From the NCBI RefSeq assembly GCF_001426505.1, contig NZ_LMEV01000016.1:62001-126000 (forward strand): 64,000 nucleotides of DNA, in the 5' to 3' direction. Each line of letters starts with the position of its first letter. Within the stretch, counting starts at the first letter, position 1. The notes below the pieces were generated by a model, which did not search any database, was not told the origin of the DNA, and saw only the letters and a program-made list of their open reading frames with translations. Source of the DNA: Variovorax sp. Root473 (GTDB lineage Bacteria > Pseudomonadota > Gammaproteobacteria > Burkholderiales > Burkholderiaceae_C). The translations under genes and the position numbers were made by a program. This document shows positions 1 to 9,168 of the stretch, piece by piece.

Positions 1-3000
1 GTGCAGCGCATCAACCTCACGACGGCGCTGGGCACCTCGCTGGTCAACACGCTGTTCGTGCTCGACGAGCCCAGCATCGGCCTGCACCCGCGCGACATGA
101 ACCGCATCACCGAGGCCATGCTGCGCCTGCGCGATGCCGGCAACACGCTGGTGGTGGTCGAGCACGACCCGGCCGTCATGCTCGCCGCCGACCGCGTGAT
201 CGACATGGGCCCGGGCCCCGGCGTGCGCGGCGGACAGATCGTGTTCGACGGCGGCACCGACCAGCTGCGCGACGCCGACACGCTCACCGGCCAGTACCTG
301 GGCGGGCGCAAGAAGATCGGCATGGGCTTCAAGCGGCTCGTGAGCGAGAACACGCACCGGCTCATCCTCGAAGGCGTGCGCGAGCACAACCTGAAGAACA
401 TCACGGTCGACTTTCCGCTCGCGCGCCTCGTGTGCGTGACCGGCGTGAGTGGCTCGGGCAAGTCGACGCTGATCCAGGACGTGCTGGCACCCGCACTCAT
501 GCGCCACTTCGGCAAGGCCACCGAAACGCCGGGCGCGCACGACCGCATGCTCGGCGCCGATCACCTGGGCGATGTGGTGTTCGTCGACCAGTCGCCCATC
601 GGCAAGACCGCGCGCTCCAACCCCGCCAGCTACGTGGGCGCGTGGGACGCCATCCGCGAAATCTTCGCCACCGCGGCGCTGTCGCGCCAGCGCGGCTACA
701 CCGCGAGCAAGTTCAGCTTCAACTCCGGCGACGGGCGCTGCCCGACCTGCGGCGGCTCGGGCTTCGAGCACGTCGAGATGCAGTTCCTGTCGGACGTGTA
801 CCTGCGCTGCCCCGACTGCGACGGCAAGCGCTACCGCCCCGAGATTCTCGAAGTGAAGATCGAGCGCAAGGGCCGTGGCTACAACGTGGCCGACATCCTG
901 GAGCTCACCGTGGCGGAGGCCGCGGCGCTGTTCGACACCGACCGCGACGTGCTGCGCGTGCTGCAGCCCATCGTCGACGTGGGCCTGGACTACGTGAAGC
1001 TCGGCCAGCCCGTGCCCACGCTCTCGGGCGGCGAGGCGCAGCGCCTGAAGCTCGCGGGCTTCCTGGCCGAGGCCGCCAAGGGCGCGACCGCGAGCCGCCA
1101 GATGGTGGCGCGCAAGGGCACGCTGTTCCTGTTCGACGAGCCGACCACCGGCCTGCACTTCGACGACATCGCGCGCCTCATGCGCGCGCTGCGCAAGCTG
1201 CTCGACGCGGGCCATTCGCTCATCGTCATCGAGCACAACCTGGACGTGATCCGCGCCAGCGACTGGCTCATCGACCTCGGCCCCGAAGGCGGCGAAGGGG
1301 GCGGCCAGGTGGTGGCCGAGGGCACGCCCGAGCAGCTGCGCGAGAACCGCGCCTCGCTCACCGGCGCGGCGCTGGCCGACTACGAACTCGCCATCGGCCC
1401 CGGTGCCTACAAGGTGGCCGAGCGCGCCGCGCGGCGCTACATCGCCAACGCGAAGACGGCGCCCGGCAGCCACGCCATCGAGATCGTCAACGCGCGCGAA
1501 CACAACCTGAAGAACCTCAGCGTGGACATTCCACGCGGCAAGTTCAGCGTGGTGACAGGCGTGAGCGGCTCGGGCAAGTCGACGCTCGCGTTCGACATTC
1601 TTTTCAACGAGGGCCAGCGCCGCTACCTCGAATCGCTCAACGCCTATGCGCGCAGCATCGTGCAGCCCGCGGGCCGTCCCGAGGTCGATGCGGTGTACGG
1701 CATCCCGCCGACCGTGGCCATCGAGCAGCGCCTCTCGCGCGGCGGCCGCAAGAGCACGGTGGGCACCACCACCGAGGTCTGGCACTTCCTGCGCCTGCTG
1801 TATGTGAAGCTGGGCATCCAGCACTGCGTGCACGACGGTGCGGCCGTGCAGCCGCAGACGCCCGACAGCATCGCCGCGCAGCTGATGCGCAACTTCAAGG
1901 GCCAGCACATTGGCCTGCTTGCGCCGCTGGTGAGCAACCGCAAGGGCGTGTACACCGAACTGGCCGACTGGGCGCGCCCGCGCGGCTTCACGCACCTGCG
2001 CGTGGACGGCGACTTCCTGCCGACCACGGGCTTCCCGCGCATCGACCGGTTCAAGGAACACAGCATCGAACTGCCCGTGGCCAGCCTCGACGTGCTGCCC
2101 TCGCAGGAGAACGAACTGCGCGCGGCACTCACCAGGGCGCTGGAGCATGGCAAGGGCGTGGTGCATGTGCTGAGCGAACTCGATGGCCTGCGCGCCGCGA
2201 TGGCGGCGGGCGTGTCGGCCGCCGGCATCGGCCGTGTGCACGTGTTCTCCACGCTGCGCGCCTGCCCGGTGTGCAGCACCAGCTATGCCGAGCTCGACCC
2301 GCGCCTGTTCAGCTACAACAGCAAGCACGGCTGGTGCCCCGACTGCGTGGGCACGGGCGTGAAGCTCAGCAAGGACCAGCGCAAGGTCTTCGACGATTCG
2401 ATCCGCGACGACGACAACAAGGGCCGCGAGCAGACCTTCGCCGAGCCCGAGGTGGAAGACCTCGCCGACGTGGCCTGCCCGACCTGCGAAGGCACGCGCC
2501 TGAACGCCACCGCGCGCGCCGTGGGCTTCGGCACCGCCGCCGACGGCTCGGGCGGCATTGGCATCACGCAGCTCGCGCGCATGAGCGTGACCGAGGTGCG
2601 CCAGTGGTTCGAAGGGCTGGTGCTCAACGGCCGCGAAGCCGAGATCGCACGCGACCTCGTGCCCGAGATCAAGAGCCGCCTCGAATTCCTGGAGGAGGTG
2701 GGCCTGGGCTACCTCACGCTCGACCGTGGCGCGCCCACGCTCTCGGGCGGCGAGGCGCAGCGCATCCGCCTGGCGGCGCAGCTGGGCAGCAACCTGCAGG
2801 GCGTGTGCTACGTGCTCGACGAGCCGACCATCGGCCTGCATGCGCGCGACAACCAGATCCTGCTGAACGCGCTGCACAAGCTCGGCGAGAAGGGCAACAC
2901 GCTGGTGGTGGTGGAGCACGACGAAGACACCATCCGCCGCGCCGACCACATCATCGACATCGGCCCCAGCGCCGGCAAGCGCGGCGGCCGCCTCGTGGCC

Positions 3001-4191
3001 GAGGGCACGGTGGCCGACATCGAGAAGGCGAGCGACTCGCAGACCGGCCGCTACCTGCGCGACGCCATCAAGCACCCGCTGCAGGCGCGCCGCCTGATTC
3101 CCTCGCCCGATCCGAAGGCGGAAGACAGCGGCAACTGGCTCACCGTGCACGGCGCCGACCTGCACAACCTGCAGGACGTGACGGCCACGCTGCCGCTGCA
3201 CCGTCTCGTGGTGGTCACCGGCGTCAGCGGCTCGGGCAAGTCCACGCTCGCGCGCGACGTGCTGCTGGCCAGCGTGCAGGGCATCGTCGTGCAGCGCATG
3301 ACCAAGGCCGGCCGCGACGCCGATGCCGCGGGCAAGCGCCCGGCCTGGATCGGCTGCCGCGGCGTCGACGGCTACGAGGTCATCGACCGCGTGCTCGAGG
3401 TCGACCAGACGCCCATCGGCAAGACGCCGCGCAGCTGCCCGGCGACCTACATCGGCTTCTGGGACACCATCCGCAAGCTCTTTGCCGACACGCTCGAAGC
3501 CAAGGCGCGCGGCTACGGTCCGGCGCGCTTCAGCTTCAACACCGGCGAAGGCCGCTGCCCGGGCTGCGACGGCGCGGGCGTGCGCACCATCGAGATGAGC
3601 TTCCTGCCCGACGTGAAGGTGCCCTGCGAGGTCTGCCATGGGGCGCGCTTCAACCCCGAGACGCTGGCCGTGAGCTGGCGCGGCAAGAGCATCGGCGACG
3701 TGCTGAAGATGGAGATCGACGAGGCCGTCGAGTTCTTCGCCAGCATGCCCAACATCGCGCATCCGCTGCAGCTGCTGAAGGACGTGGGCCTGGGCTACCT
3801 CACGCTGGGGCAGCCGTCGCCCACGCTGTCGGGCGGCGAGGCGCAGCGCATCAAGCTGGTGACCGAACTGAGCAAGGTGCGCGACGACATCACGCGCCGC
3901 GGCCAGAAGGCGCCGCACACGCTGTACGTGCTCGACGAGCCGACCGTGGGCCTGCACATGGCCGACGTCGAGAAGCTGATCCACGTGCTGCACCGGCTGG
4001 TGAACGGCGGCCACAGCGTGGTGGTGATCGAGCACGACCTCGACCTGATCGCCGAGGCCGACTGGATCCTCGACCTCGGGCCCGAGGGCGGCAACGCCGG
4101 CGGGCGCATCGTGGCGGCGGCGCCGCCGGAGGAGGTGGTGCGATTGGGTACCCACACTGGCGTCGCGCTGAAGGCCGTGTTGGCACGTTGA
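1..4191 (+). CDS. UvrA-family excinuclease ATPase, giant multi-NBD form, 5' truncated by window
   Basis: ATP-dependent DNA damage recognition protein of the UvrA family. The reading frame is open from the first base and begins inside an ABC domain, just before a Walker B-like LDEPSIGLHPRD, so the true start lies upstream. Within the 1396 visible residues there are three Walker A motifs (GVSGSGKST near residues 148, 520 and 1074), three LSGGEAQR signatures (near 341, 914 and 1276) and CxxC zinc-finger pairs near 245-275, 760-785, 825 and 1185-1215. With the cut first domain this makes four ATPase domains, that is two UvrA units in one chain, against two domains in about 940 residues for normal UvrA. 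Such double-length paralogues occur in Burkholderiales next to a normal uvrA elsewhere. The product may act in repair or in DNA-binding drug resistance. The family is certain; the role is not. Confidence 0.9.
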   Translation: MQRINLTTALGTSLVNTLFVLDEPSIGLHPRDMNRITEAMLRLRDAGNTLVVVEHDPAVMLAADRVIDMGPGPGVRGGQIVFDGGTDQLRDADTLTGQYLGGRKKIGMGFKRLVSENTHRLILEGVREHNLKNITVDFPLARLVCVTGVSGSGKSTLIQDVLAPALMRHFGKATETPGAHDRMLGADHLGDVVFVDQSPIGKTARSNPASYVGAWDAIREIFATAALSRQRGYTASKFSFNSGDGRCPTCGGSGFEHVEMQFLSDVYLRCPDCDGKRYRPEILEVKIERKGRGYNVADILELTVAEAAALFDTDRDVLRVLQPIVDVGLDYVKLGQPVPTLSGGEAQRLKLAGFLAEAAKGATASRQMVARKGTLFLFDEPTTGLHFDDIARLMRALRKLLDAGHSLIVIEHNLDVIRASDWLIDLGPEGGEGGGQVVAEGTPEQLRENRASLTGAALADYELAIGPGAYKVAERAARRYIANAKTAPGSHAIEIVNAREHNLKNLSVDIPRGKFSVVTGVSGSGKSTLAFDILFNEGQRRYLESLNAYARSIVQPAGRPEVDAVYGIPPTVAIEQRLSRGGRKSTVGTTTEVWHFLRLLYVKLGIQHCVHDGAAVQPQTPDSIAAQLMRNFKGQHIGLLAPLVSNRKGVYTELADWARPRGFTHLRVDGDFLPTTGFPRIDRFKEHSIELPVASLDVLPSQENELRAALTRALEHGKGVVHVLSELDGLRAAMAAGVSAAGIGRVHVFSTLRACPVCSTSYAELDPRLFSYNSKHGWCPDCVGTGVKLSKDQRKVFDDSIRDDDNKGREQTFAEPEVEDLADVACPTCEGTRLNATARAVGFGTAADGSGGIGITQLARMSVTEVRQWFEGLVLNGREAEIARDLVPEIKSRLEFLEEVGLGYLTLDRGAPTLSGGEAQRIRLAAQLGSNLQGVCYVLDEPTIGLHARDNQILLNALHKLGEKGNTLVVVEHDEDTIRRADHIIDIGPSAGKRGGRLVAEGTVADIEKASDSQTGRYLRDAIKHPLQARRLIPSPDPKAEDSGNWLTVHGADLHNLQDVTATLPLHRLVVVTGVSGSGKSTLARDVLLASVQGIVVQRMTKAGRDADAAGKRPAWIGCRGVDGYEVIDRVLEVDQTPIGKTPRSCPATYIGFWDTIRKLFADTLEAKARGYGPARFSFNTGEGRCPGCDGAGVRTIEMSFLPDVKVPCEVCHGARFNPETLAVSWRGKSIGDVLKMEIDEAVEFFASMPNIAHPLQLLKDVGLGYLTLGQPSPTLSGGEAQRIKLVTELSKVRDDITRRGQKAPHTLYVLDEPTVGLHMADVEKLIHVLHRLVNGGHSVVVIEHDLDLIAEADWILDLGPEGGNAGGRIVAAAPPEEVVRLGTHTGVALKAVLAR

Positions 4192-4308
4192 CGCGCGCAG
4201 GCGCACAATGGCTCGAACCCTTGGCGCAGGCGCATCCTGACTCAGCCATGGTGGAGTGAACATGCGGGGGGATGAAGCGCCGTGCCGGGCTACGCAAGGA
4301 GCCATGCC

Positions 4309-5358
4309 ATGACCCGCTTCATCGATGTTCACAGCCTGGTTCGCCTGGTGGATGAGACCGGCGTCCCGGAATTCCTCGTCACGCTGGCCGACGCGTTGCG
4401 CGACGACTTCCTGCGCTGGCGCGAGTTCGACAAGAAGGCGCGCGTGGCCAGCCATTCGCACCTGGGCGTGATCGAGCTGATGCCGGTGGCCGACGACGGC
4501 GCCTACGCCTTCAAGTACGTCAACGGCCACCCGCACAACACGCAGGTCGGCCTGCCCACGGTCATGGCCTTCGGCGTGCTGGCCGAGGTCGACACGGGCT
4601 ACCCCGTGCTGCTGTCCGAACTCACGCTCACCACCGCGCTGCGCACGGCCGCCACCTCGGCCATGGCCGCCAAGGCGCTGGCGCGGCCCGACGCGCGCAG
4701 CCTGGCGATCATCGGCAACGGCTCGCAGAGCGAGTTCCAGGCGCTGGCCTTCCATGCGTTGCTGGGCATCCAGCAGGTGCGCGTGTTCGACACCGACCCG
4801 CACGCCACCGACAAGCTGGTGCGCCACCTCGCAGCCTGCACGCCGATGGAGATCGTGCGCGCCGGCTCCACCGCCGAGGCGGTGCGCGGCGCCGACATCG
4901 TGACCACCATCACCGCCTACCAAGGCCATGCGACCGTGCTCACGCCCGAGATGATCGAGCCCGGCATGCACATCAACGCCGTGGGCGGCGATTCGCCCGG
5001 CAAGACCGAACTGCACCCCGACGTGCTGCGCGGCGCGCGCGTGTTCGTCGAGTACGAGCCGCAGACCCGCATCGAAGGCGAGATCCAGCAGCTGGCGCCC
5101 GACTTCCCGGTGCACGAGCTGTGGCGCGTGCTGCTGGGCGAAGTGCCCGGCCGCGAGCGGCCGGAGCAGGTGACGGTGTTCGACTCGGTCGGCTTCGCGC
5201 TGGAGGACTACACGGCGCTGCGCTGTATCCGGCAGCTGGCGCTGGAGCGCGGCGTGGGCCGGCAGATCGCGCTGGTGCCCGAGCTCGACGACCCGAAGGA
5301 TCTGTTCGGCCTCACGGCCTCGGGGCGGCGCCGGGCGGTGCTGCGGCGTGCGGCATGA
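4309..5358 (+). CDS. Ornithine cyclodeaminase family protein
   Basis: Predicted cytosolic NAD-dependent enzyme of the ornithine cyclodeaminase/mu-crystallin family, 349 aa, the usual length. Ornithine cyclodeaminase converts L-ornithine to L-proline and ammonia. The Rossmann motif IGNGSQSEFQ lies near residue 147, and the VGGDSPGKTEL segment carries the conserved catalytic-region Asp. The ATG at 4309 has AAGGAG at 4296-4301. An in-frame GTG at 4282 has no such site and was rejected. The next gene is an HDAC-like deacetylase on the same strand 34 bp downstream, which suggests amino acid or polyamine use. The family also holds ketimine reductases and alanine dehydrogenases, so the substrate is inferred. 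Confidence 0.88.
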   Translation: MTRFIDVHSLVRLVDETGVPEFLVTLADALRDDFLRWREFDKKARVASHSHLGVIELMPVADDGAYAFKYVNGHPHNTQVGLPTVMAFGVLAEVDTGYPVLLSELTLTTALRTAATSAMAAKALARPDARSLAIIGNGSQSEFQALAFHALLGIQQVRVFDTDPHATDKLVRHLAACTPMEIVRAGSTAEAVRGADIVTTITAYQGHATVLTPEMIEPGMHINAVGGDSPGKTELHPDVLRGARVFVEYEPQTRIEGEIQQLAPDFPVHELWRVLLGEVPGRERPEQVTVFDSVGFALEDYTALRCIRQLALERGVGRQIALVPELDDPKDLFGLTASGRRRAVLRRAA

Positions 5359-5392
5359 TGGCAGGCCCTGTCGTCACGCTTTTTGCTGTTTC

Positions 5393-6439
5393 ATGCTCAC
5401 CATCTACAACGACCAGCACGCGCTGCACCAAGGCCAAGTCGAAATGTTCCGGGGCGAGCTGGTGCCCTGCTTCGAGGTGCCCGCGCGCGTCGACCATGTG
5501 AGGCATGAACTGGAACGGCGCGGCCTCGGCCCACTGCAGGCACCCGACGCGCTCGACGACGCGTTGCTGGCAAAGGTGCACGCGCCGCGTTACCTCGACT
5601 TCATCGCCGGCGCGTGGGACGAGTGGGTGGCGCTCGATCCGACCAACGCATCGCGCGATGCCTTGCCTTCGTACTGGCCCACGCGCGGCATGCGCACCGA
5701 CGTGCTGCCGAAGAGCTTTCCCGCGCGCCTGGGTCTCTTTGCGTTCGACGCCGGCACGCCGCTCACGGCCGGCAGCTGGGCCGCCGCGCGCCACGGCGCC
5801 GCCTGCGCGTGGACGGCGGCGCAGCGCGTCATTGGCGGCCAGCGCAGCGCCTTCGCGCTCACGCGCCCGCCGGGCCACCATGCGGGCGCCGACTTCTTCG
5901 GCGGCTATTGCTTCGTCAACAACGCTGCGGTGGCCGCGCAGGCGCTGCGCGATGCAGGTGTCGAACGCGTGGCCGTGCTCGATGTCGACTACCACCACGG
6001 CAACGGCACGCAGGCCATCTTCTACGAACGCAGGGACGTGCATTTCGCCAGCCTGCACGGCGACCCGTTCACCGACTACCCCTATTACCTGGGCCACGCC
6101 GACGAGCGCGGCGCGGGCGCGGGTGAGGGCTTCAACCACAACCTGCCGCTGCCGCGCGGTACGGGCTTCGCGGCCTGGCGTGCGGCGCTCAAGACCGCGC
6201 TTGACGGCATCGCGAAGGTCAAGGCCGGTGCGCTCGTGGTCTCGCTGGGCGTCGACACCTTCGAGGGCGACCCGATCTCGGGCTTCAAGCTGCAAAGCGA
6301 CGACTACCTGCGCATGGGCGAAGACCTCGCGCGCGCGGGCCTGCCCACCGTGTTCGTGTTCGAGGGCGGCTATGCGGTCGCCGAGGTGGGCGTGAACGCG
6401 GTCAACGTTCTCGAAGGCTTCGCGCAGGCCGCGGGCTGA
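5393..6439 (+). CDS. Histone deacetylase family / acetylpolyamine amidohydrolase-like protein
   Basis: Class II-type zinc deacetylase fold, 348 aa. Bacterial members usually deacetylate acetylpolyamines or small acetylated amides. The active-site set is complete: tandem His in RPPGHHAG (162-163), zinc ligands Asp199 and His201 in DVDYHHGNG, Asp288 in GVDTFEGDP, and the FEGGY segment near the C-terminus. The ATG at 5393 gives an N-terminus (MLTIYNDQHALHQG) typical of bacterial acetylpolyamine amidohydrolases. A longer in-frame ORF from 5348 lacks this. With the ornithine cyclodeaminase upstream and a Bug binding protein downstream, a role in polyamine or ornithine catabolism is plausible but inferred. 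Confidence 0.88.
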   Translation: MLTIYNDQHALHQGQVEMFRGELVPCFEVPARVDHVRHELERRGLGPLQAPDALDDALLAKVHAPRYLDFIAGAWDEWVALDPTNASRDALPSYWPTRGMRTDVLPKSFPARLGLFAFDAGTPLTAGSWAAARHGAACAWTAAQRVIGGQRSAFALTRPPGHHAGADFFGGYCFVNNAAVAAQALRDAGVERVAVLDVDYHHGNGTQAIFYERRDVHFASLHGDPFTDYPYYLGHADERGAGAGEGFNHNLPLPRGTGFAAWRAALKTALDGIAKVKAGALVVSLGVDTFEGDPISGFKLQSDDYLRMGEDLARAGLPTVFVFEGGYAVAEVGVNAVNVLEGFAQAAG

Positions 6440-6545
6440 AAGCGGCGTTCCGCAGGCGACAGCAGTCGGGTGAGCCCCGATTGCTGCATGGGGCGGGGCA
6501 GGGCCCAATGCGCGGCTCGATCCACGCTTCAGGAGCCTTTCCGCC

Positions 6546-7517
6546 ATGTTGTTTCGCCGTTCCCTTCTCCGTGCCGCCACGCTGGCCGCCTGCGGCCTCG
6601 CCGCGCCGCTGGCGGTGTTCGCACAGGCCTTTCCCGCCAAGCCCATCAAGCTCGTGATCGCCTTTCCCGCCGGCGGCCCGACCGACATCACCATGCGGCA
6701 GCTGGCCGACAACGCCGGCAAGATCCTGGGCCAGCCCGTGATCATCGACAACAAGCCCGGCGCCGGCGGCACGCTGCCCGCGCAGGCGCTGCAGACCGCG
6801 CAGCCCGACGGCTACACGGTCGCGCAGATTCCGCTGGGCGTGTTCCGCCTGGGCTACACCACCAAGATCAACTGGGACCCGCTCAAGGACATCACCTACG
6901 TGCTGAACGTCACCGGCTATGCCTTCGGCATCGTCGTGCCGGCCGACAGTCCCTTCAAGACCTGGGCCGACTTCGTCGCCTACGCCAAGGCCAATCCCGG
7001 CAAGCTCACCTACGGCTCGACCGGCACGCTGACCAGCCCGCACCTCACGACCGAAATCGTCGCGCAGAAGGCCGGCATCACGCTGCAGCACGTGCCCTAC
7101 AAGGGCAGCGCCGACCTGATGCTGGCCGTGGTCAGTGGCCAGCTCATGGCGGCGGCCGACAGCACCGGCTTCGCGCCGCAGGTCGAGGCCGGCAAGCTGC
7201 GCGTGCTCAACACCTGGGGCGACAAGCGCCTGGCCAAGTTCCCCGACGCGCCCACGCTCAAGGAGCTGGGCTACGACGTGGTGCAGAACTCACCCTTCGG
7301 CATCGGCGCACCCAAGGGCACGCCGCCCGAGGTCGTGAAGAAGCTGCACGACGCCTTCAAGCAGGCGATGGAAGAGCCTAGCTACGTCGCCTCGCTTGGC
7401 CGCTACGACATGCTCCCCAACTACATGAGCTCGGCCACGTACACCAAGTTCGCGCAGGACACGGTGGTGCGCGAGAAGGTGATCATCGACAAGCTGGGGT
7501 TGGCGAAGGAGAAGTAA
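6546..7517 (+). CDS. Bug/TctC family tripartite tricarboxylate transporter substrate-binding protein
   Basis: Periplasmic solute receptor of 323 aa. A Sec signal peptide occupies about residues 1-28 (LLRAATLAACGLAAPLAVFAQA, cleavage after the last Ala of AQA). The mature chain starts FPAKPIKLVIAFPAGGPTD, the Bug hallmark loop, and contains the GAGGTLPAQ and HVPYKGSADLM motifs of the second lobe. Bug proteins bind small carboxylates or amides. No tctA/tctB membrane genes lie nearby, which is common in Comamonadaceae and Bordetella, where receptors far outnumber transporters. It may serve the preceding ornithine cyclodeaminase and deacetylase genes. The ligand is unknown. Confidence 0.9.
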   Translation: MLFRRSLLRAATLAACGLAAPLAVFAQAFPAKPIKLVIAFPAGGPTDITMRQLADNAGKILGQPVIIDNKPGAGGTLPAQALQTAQPDGYTVAQIPLGVFRLGYTTKINWDPLKDITYVLNVTGYAFGIVVPADSPFKTWADFVAYAKANPGKLTYGSTGTLTSPHLTTEIVAQKAGITLQHVPYKGSADLMLAVVSGQLMAAADSTGFAPQVEAGKLRVLNTWGDKRLAKFPDAPTLKELGYDVVQNSPFGIGAPKGTPPEVVKKLHDAFKQAMEEPSYVASLGRYDMLPNYMSSATYTKFAQDTVVREKVIIDKLGLAKEK

Positions 7518-7540
7518 GCCCGCGGGAAGGCCGTCGGTCT

Positions 7541-7571
7541 TCTTGCGCTACGCTCCCACCTCCCGGAAGGG
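7541..7571. repeat. Short intergenic repeat-like element, copy A
   Basis: TCTTGCGC at 7541-7548 and CCCGGAAGGG at 7562-7571 recur with closer spacing at 62598-62620. This copy sits between the Bug gene and hsdM, at the left edge of the restriction cassette. The match is short and imperfect. Confidence 0.35.
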
Positions 7572-7608
7572 CGCGTGGCGCCCCCGGCGAGCCTGACAGC
7601 CCAGCCAG

Positions 7609-9168
7609 ATGATCGAATCCTTCAAGAAAACCCTTTGGGCCACAGCGGACAAGCTGCGTGCCAACATGGATGCCGCCGAGTACAAGCACCTTGTACTCGG
7701 CCTCATCTTCGTCAAATACATCTCCGACACGTTTGCGGCCCGCAATGCGGAGCTGGTCAAGCGTTTTGCCGACCCGGCCGACGAATACCACCTGCCCGAC
7801 GCCACGCCCGCCGATGTGGCGGCCGAGCTGGAAGACCGCGACTACTACCGCGCCGCCAACGTCTTCTGGGTGCCCGAAGCCGCCCGCTGGGAGAGCATTC
7901 GTGCCGCCGCCAAGCAGGCGAACATCGGCAAGCGCATCGACGACGCGCTGACGCTCATCGAGGCGGAGAACCCCAGCCTCAAGAACATCCTCGACAAGCG
8001 CTATGCCCGCGCTCAACTGCCGGACGGCAAGCTGGGCGAACTGATCGACCTGGTGTCGACCATCGGCTTCGGGGAAGACGCCGCAGTGGCCCGCGATGTG
8101 CTGGGGCAGGTGTACGAGTATTTTCTCGGCATGTTTGCCAATGCCGAAGGCAAGCGAGGCGGGCAGTTCTATACGCCGCGCAGCATCGTCAAGACCTTGG
8201 TGGCTGTGCTCGCGCCGCATCACGGCAAGGTGTATGACCCGTGCTGCGGTTCGGGCGGCATGTTCGTGCAGAGCGAAGAGTTCATCGAGGCGCACGGCGG
8301 CAAGCGTGGCGACGTGTCCATCTATGGGCAGGAGGCCAATCCGACCACCTGGCGCCTGGCTGCGATGAACCTGGCCATTCGCGGGCTCGATTTCGATCTG
8401 GGCAAGGAGCCTGCCGACAGCTTCGTGCGCGACCAGCACAAGGACTTGCGTGCCGATTTCGTGCTGGCCAATCCGCCGTTCAATATCAGTGACTGGTGGC
8501 ACGGCAGCCTGGAAGGGGACGCGCGCTGGGCGTATGGCGATCCGCCGCAAGGCAATGCCAACTACGCTTGGCTGCAGCACATGCTGCATCACATGAAGCC
8601 AGACACCGGCCGCGCCGGCATTGTGCTGGCCAACGGGAGCATGAGCAGCAGCCAGAACAATGAAGGGCAGATTCGCGCTGCGATGGTCGAGGCGGATGTG
8701 ATTGAAGTGATGGTTGCGTTGCCTGGGCAGCTTTTCTTCAATACGCAGATTCCGGCGTGTCTGTGGTTTCTGACGAAGAAGAAGGCGAAGGCACGCAAGG
8801 GCGAGGTGCTGTTCATCGACGCGCGCAAGCTCGCAACCATGATCAGCCGCGTGCAGTGCGAACTGACTGATGAGGCGATCGACCGCGTCGCGAACACTGT
8901 TGCCGCATGGCGCGGTGATGCGCCGTTGCCTGCATATGAAGACGTTGCCGGCTTCTGCCGAAGTGTGAAGCTCGAAGAAATTTCCCAGCACGGACATGTG
9001 CTCACGCCGGGGCGCTACGTCGGCGCAGAGGAGATTGAGGACGACGATGAAGCCTTTGCTGAAAGGATGCAAAAGCTCGCGGAGAAACTGGGCGAGCAGA
9101 TGGCGAAGGGCGGAGAGCTGGATCTGTTGATACGAAAGAAATTGGGGAGACTGGGGTATGAGTTCTGA
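7609..9168 (+). CDS. hsdM: Type I restriction-modification system DNA methyltransferase subunit HsdM
   Basis: N6-adenine DNA methyltransferase subunit of 519 aa. Two copies join one HsdS to modify the target and, with HsdR, to restrict unmodified DNA. The N-terminal helical domain (about 1-150) begins with the family pattern FKKTLWATADKLR. The SAM-binding motif DPCCGSGG lies near 210 and the catalytic motif IV NPPF at 288-291, in FVLANPPFNIS. The sequence YEYFLGMFANAEGKRGGQFYTP precedes motif I as usual. ATG 7609 opens the operon. The last 11 bp overlap hsdS. The region starts more AT-rich codon use than the preceding Bug gene, consistent with transfer. Confidence 0.95.
   Translation: MIESFKKTLWATADKLRANMDAAEYKHLVLGLIFVKYISDTFAARNAELVKRFADPADEYHLPDATPADVAAELEDRDYYRAANVFWVPEAARWESIRAAAKQANIGKRIDDALTLIEAENPSLKNILDKRYARAQLPDGKLGELIDLVSTIGFGEDAAVARDVLGQVYEYFLGMFANAEGKRGGQFYTPRSIVKTLVAVLAPHHGKVYDPCCGSGGMFVQSEEFIEAHGGKRGDVSIYGQEANPTTWRLAAMNLAIRGLDFDLGKEPADSFVRDQHKDLRADFVLANPPFNISDWWHGSLEGDARWAYGDPPQGNANYAWLQHMLHHMKPDTGRAGIVLANGSMSSSQNNEGQIRAAMVEADVIEVMVALPGQLFFNTQIPACLWFLTKKKAKARKGEVLFIDARKLATMISRVQCELTDEAIDRVANTVAAWRGDAPLPAYEDVAGFCRSVKLEEISQHGHVLTPGRYVGAEEIEDDDEAFAERMQKLAEKLGEQMAKGGELDLLIRKKLGRLGYEF

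Noticed and set aside
432..4259. A 1275-codon open frame inside the UvrA-like gene
   Set aside because: It is a +3 shadow typical of GC-rich coding DNA, with Arg/Ala/Gly/Pro-rich low-complexity translation and no motif; the other frame holds all UvrA motifs.
5359..6772. Long antisense open frame over the HDAC-like gene
   Set aside because: Composition is Arg/Ala/Val/Gly-biased without domains, while the plus strand carries the intact deacetylase active site.
7518..7608. Attachment site or direct repeats flanking the restriction cassette
   Set aside because: No matching direct repeat was found between the left gap and 15852-16086, and there is no integrase or tRNA gene nearby.
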